Assembly: GCA_020432595.1 (NCBI GenBank)
Contig: JAGQGA010000060.1
Coordinates: 2,096 to 14,909, forward strand
Source of the DNA: Anaerolineales bacterium
GTDB taxonomy: Bacteria; Chloroflexota; Anaerolineae; Promineifilales; Promineifilaceae
Reading direction: 5' to 3'
Length of the DNA: 12,814 nucleotides
The notes beneath the pieces are model-generated. The model was not told where the DNA came from, did not search any database, and was given only the letters and a program-made list of their open reading frames with translations. This document shows, piece by piece, positions 12,740-12,814 of the stretch. Positions within the stretch are counted from its first letter, which is position 1; every line of letters begins with the position of its first letter. Both the position numbers and the translations under genes were made by a program.

Positions 12740-12814
12740 TGTCAAATAACACCCGCAAATGTACCACCCATTTACGGCAATAGTGTGCCACCCGTTTACG
12801 GCCATGATGTACCA
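12740..12814. mobile_element. Left end of a further insertion element with 24-bp subterminal repeats (IS21-like)
   Basis: From TGTCAAATAACACCCGC at 12740 the sequence turns into direct repeats beginning TGTACCACCCATTTACGG (12760), TGTGCCACCCGTTTACGG (12784) and TGTACCA (12808), exactly 24 bp apart. A terminal TG and several subterminal repeats resemble ends of IS21-family elements. The family call is by resemblance only; no transposase of this element is inside the window. Confidence 0.5.

Noticed and set aside
12740..12814. Continuation of TnpA to the window edge
   Set aside because: The open frame there only reads through 24-bp repeats, giving a periodic product (VPPxYG) unlike a Tn3 transposase.

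Overview
The window looks like part of a Chloroflexota chromosome, probably Anaerolineae or a relative. This is inferred from gene content (FAS1 lipoprotein, proton-pumping pyrophosphatase, a protein with NBR1-type FW domains, an S8-type protease propeptide, an LRR-Roc protein) and from the very dense 10-bp palindrome AACGGCCGTT. No rRNA or other taxonomic marker is present, so the assignment is not firm. I see no tRNA, rRNA or CRISPR array.

Layout. (1) 1-319, minus strand: start of a secreted protein resembling the propeptide of subtilisin-like proteases; it runs off the left edge. (2) About 291-1880: an IS with a DDE transposase carrying a YREK signature (IS4-like). The 5' part of the transposase gene is frameshifted. 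The IS lies between the protease and a divergent lipoprotein gene. It seems to supply the protease's first residues and part of a promoter for the lipoprotein. (3) 1961-3022: lipoprotein with a Pro/Thr linker and two FAS1 domains. (4) 3317-5680: hppA, a K+-independent-type membrane pyrophosphatase, with an extended -10 promoter and a terminator-like hairpin in its leader. (5) 5936-9112: a 1058-residue protein made of a degenerate TIM-barrel-like domain, two FW domains, a C39-like peptidase domain and a GH-A-type glycosidase-like domain. (6) 9126-9298: nested inverted repeats. (7) 9497-10804: an LRR-Roc protein cut off inside its GTPase domain. It contains five 69-bp repeats whose scaffold codons are nearly invariant while the exposed-face codons vary.

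(8) The right end is a stack of mobile DNA. A short remnant reading frame (about 10767-10923) adjoins a Tn3-family transposon with a divergent serine resolvase and tnpA and a res-like spacer. The tnpA reading is broken near 12740 by the repeat-bearing end of another element that continues past the window.

The resident genes are single transcription units with their own promoters, ribosome sites or hairpins, and I see no shared pathway. hppA is housekeeping membrane bioenergetics. The lipoprotein and the protease are cell-surface or exported proteins. The AACGGCCGTT palindrome occurs 18 times in the resident DNA and never in the transposase, resolvase or tnpA segments, so it works as a marker of native versus imported DNA. 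The most distinctive items are the palindrome, the hypervariable LRR cassette and the GH/FW/C39 fusion.
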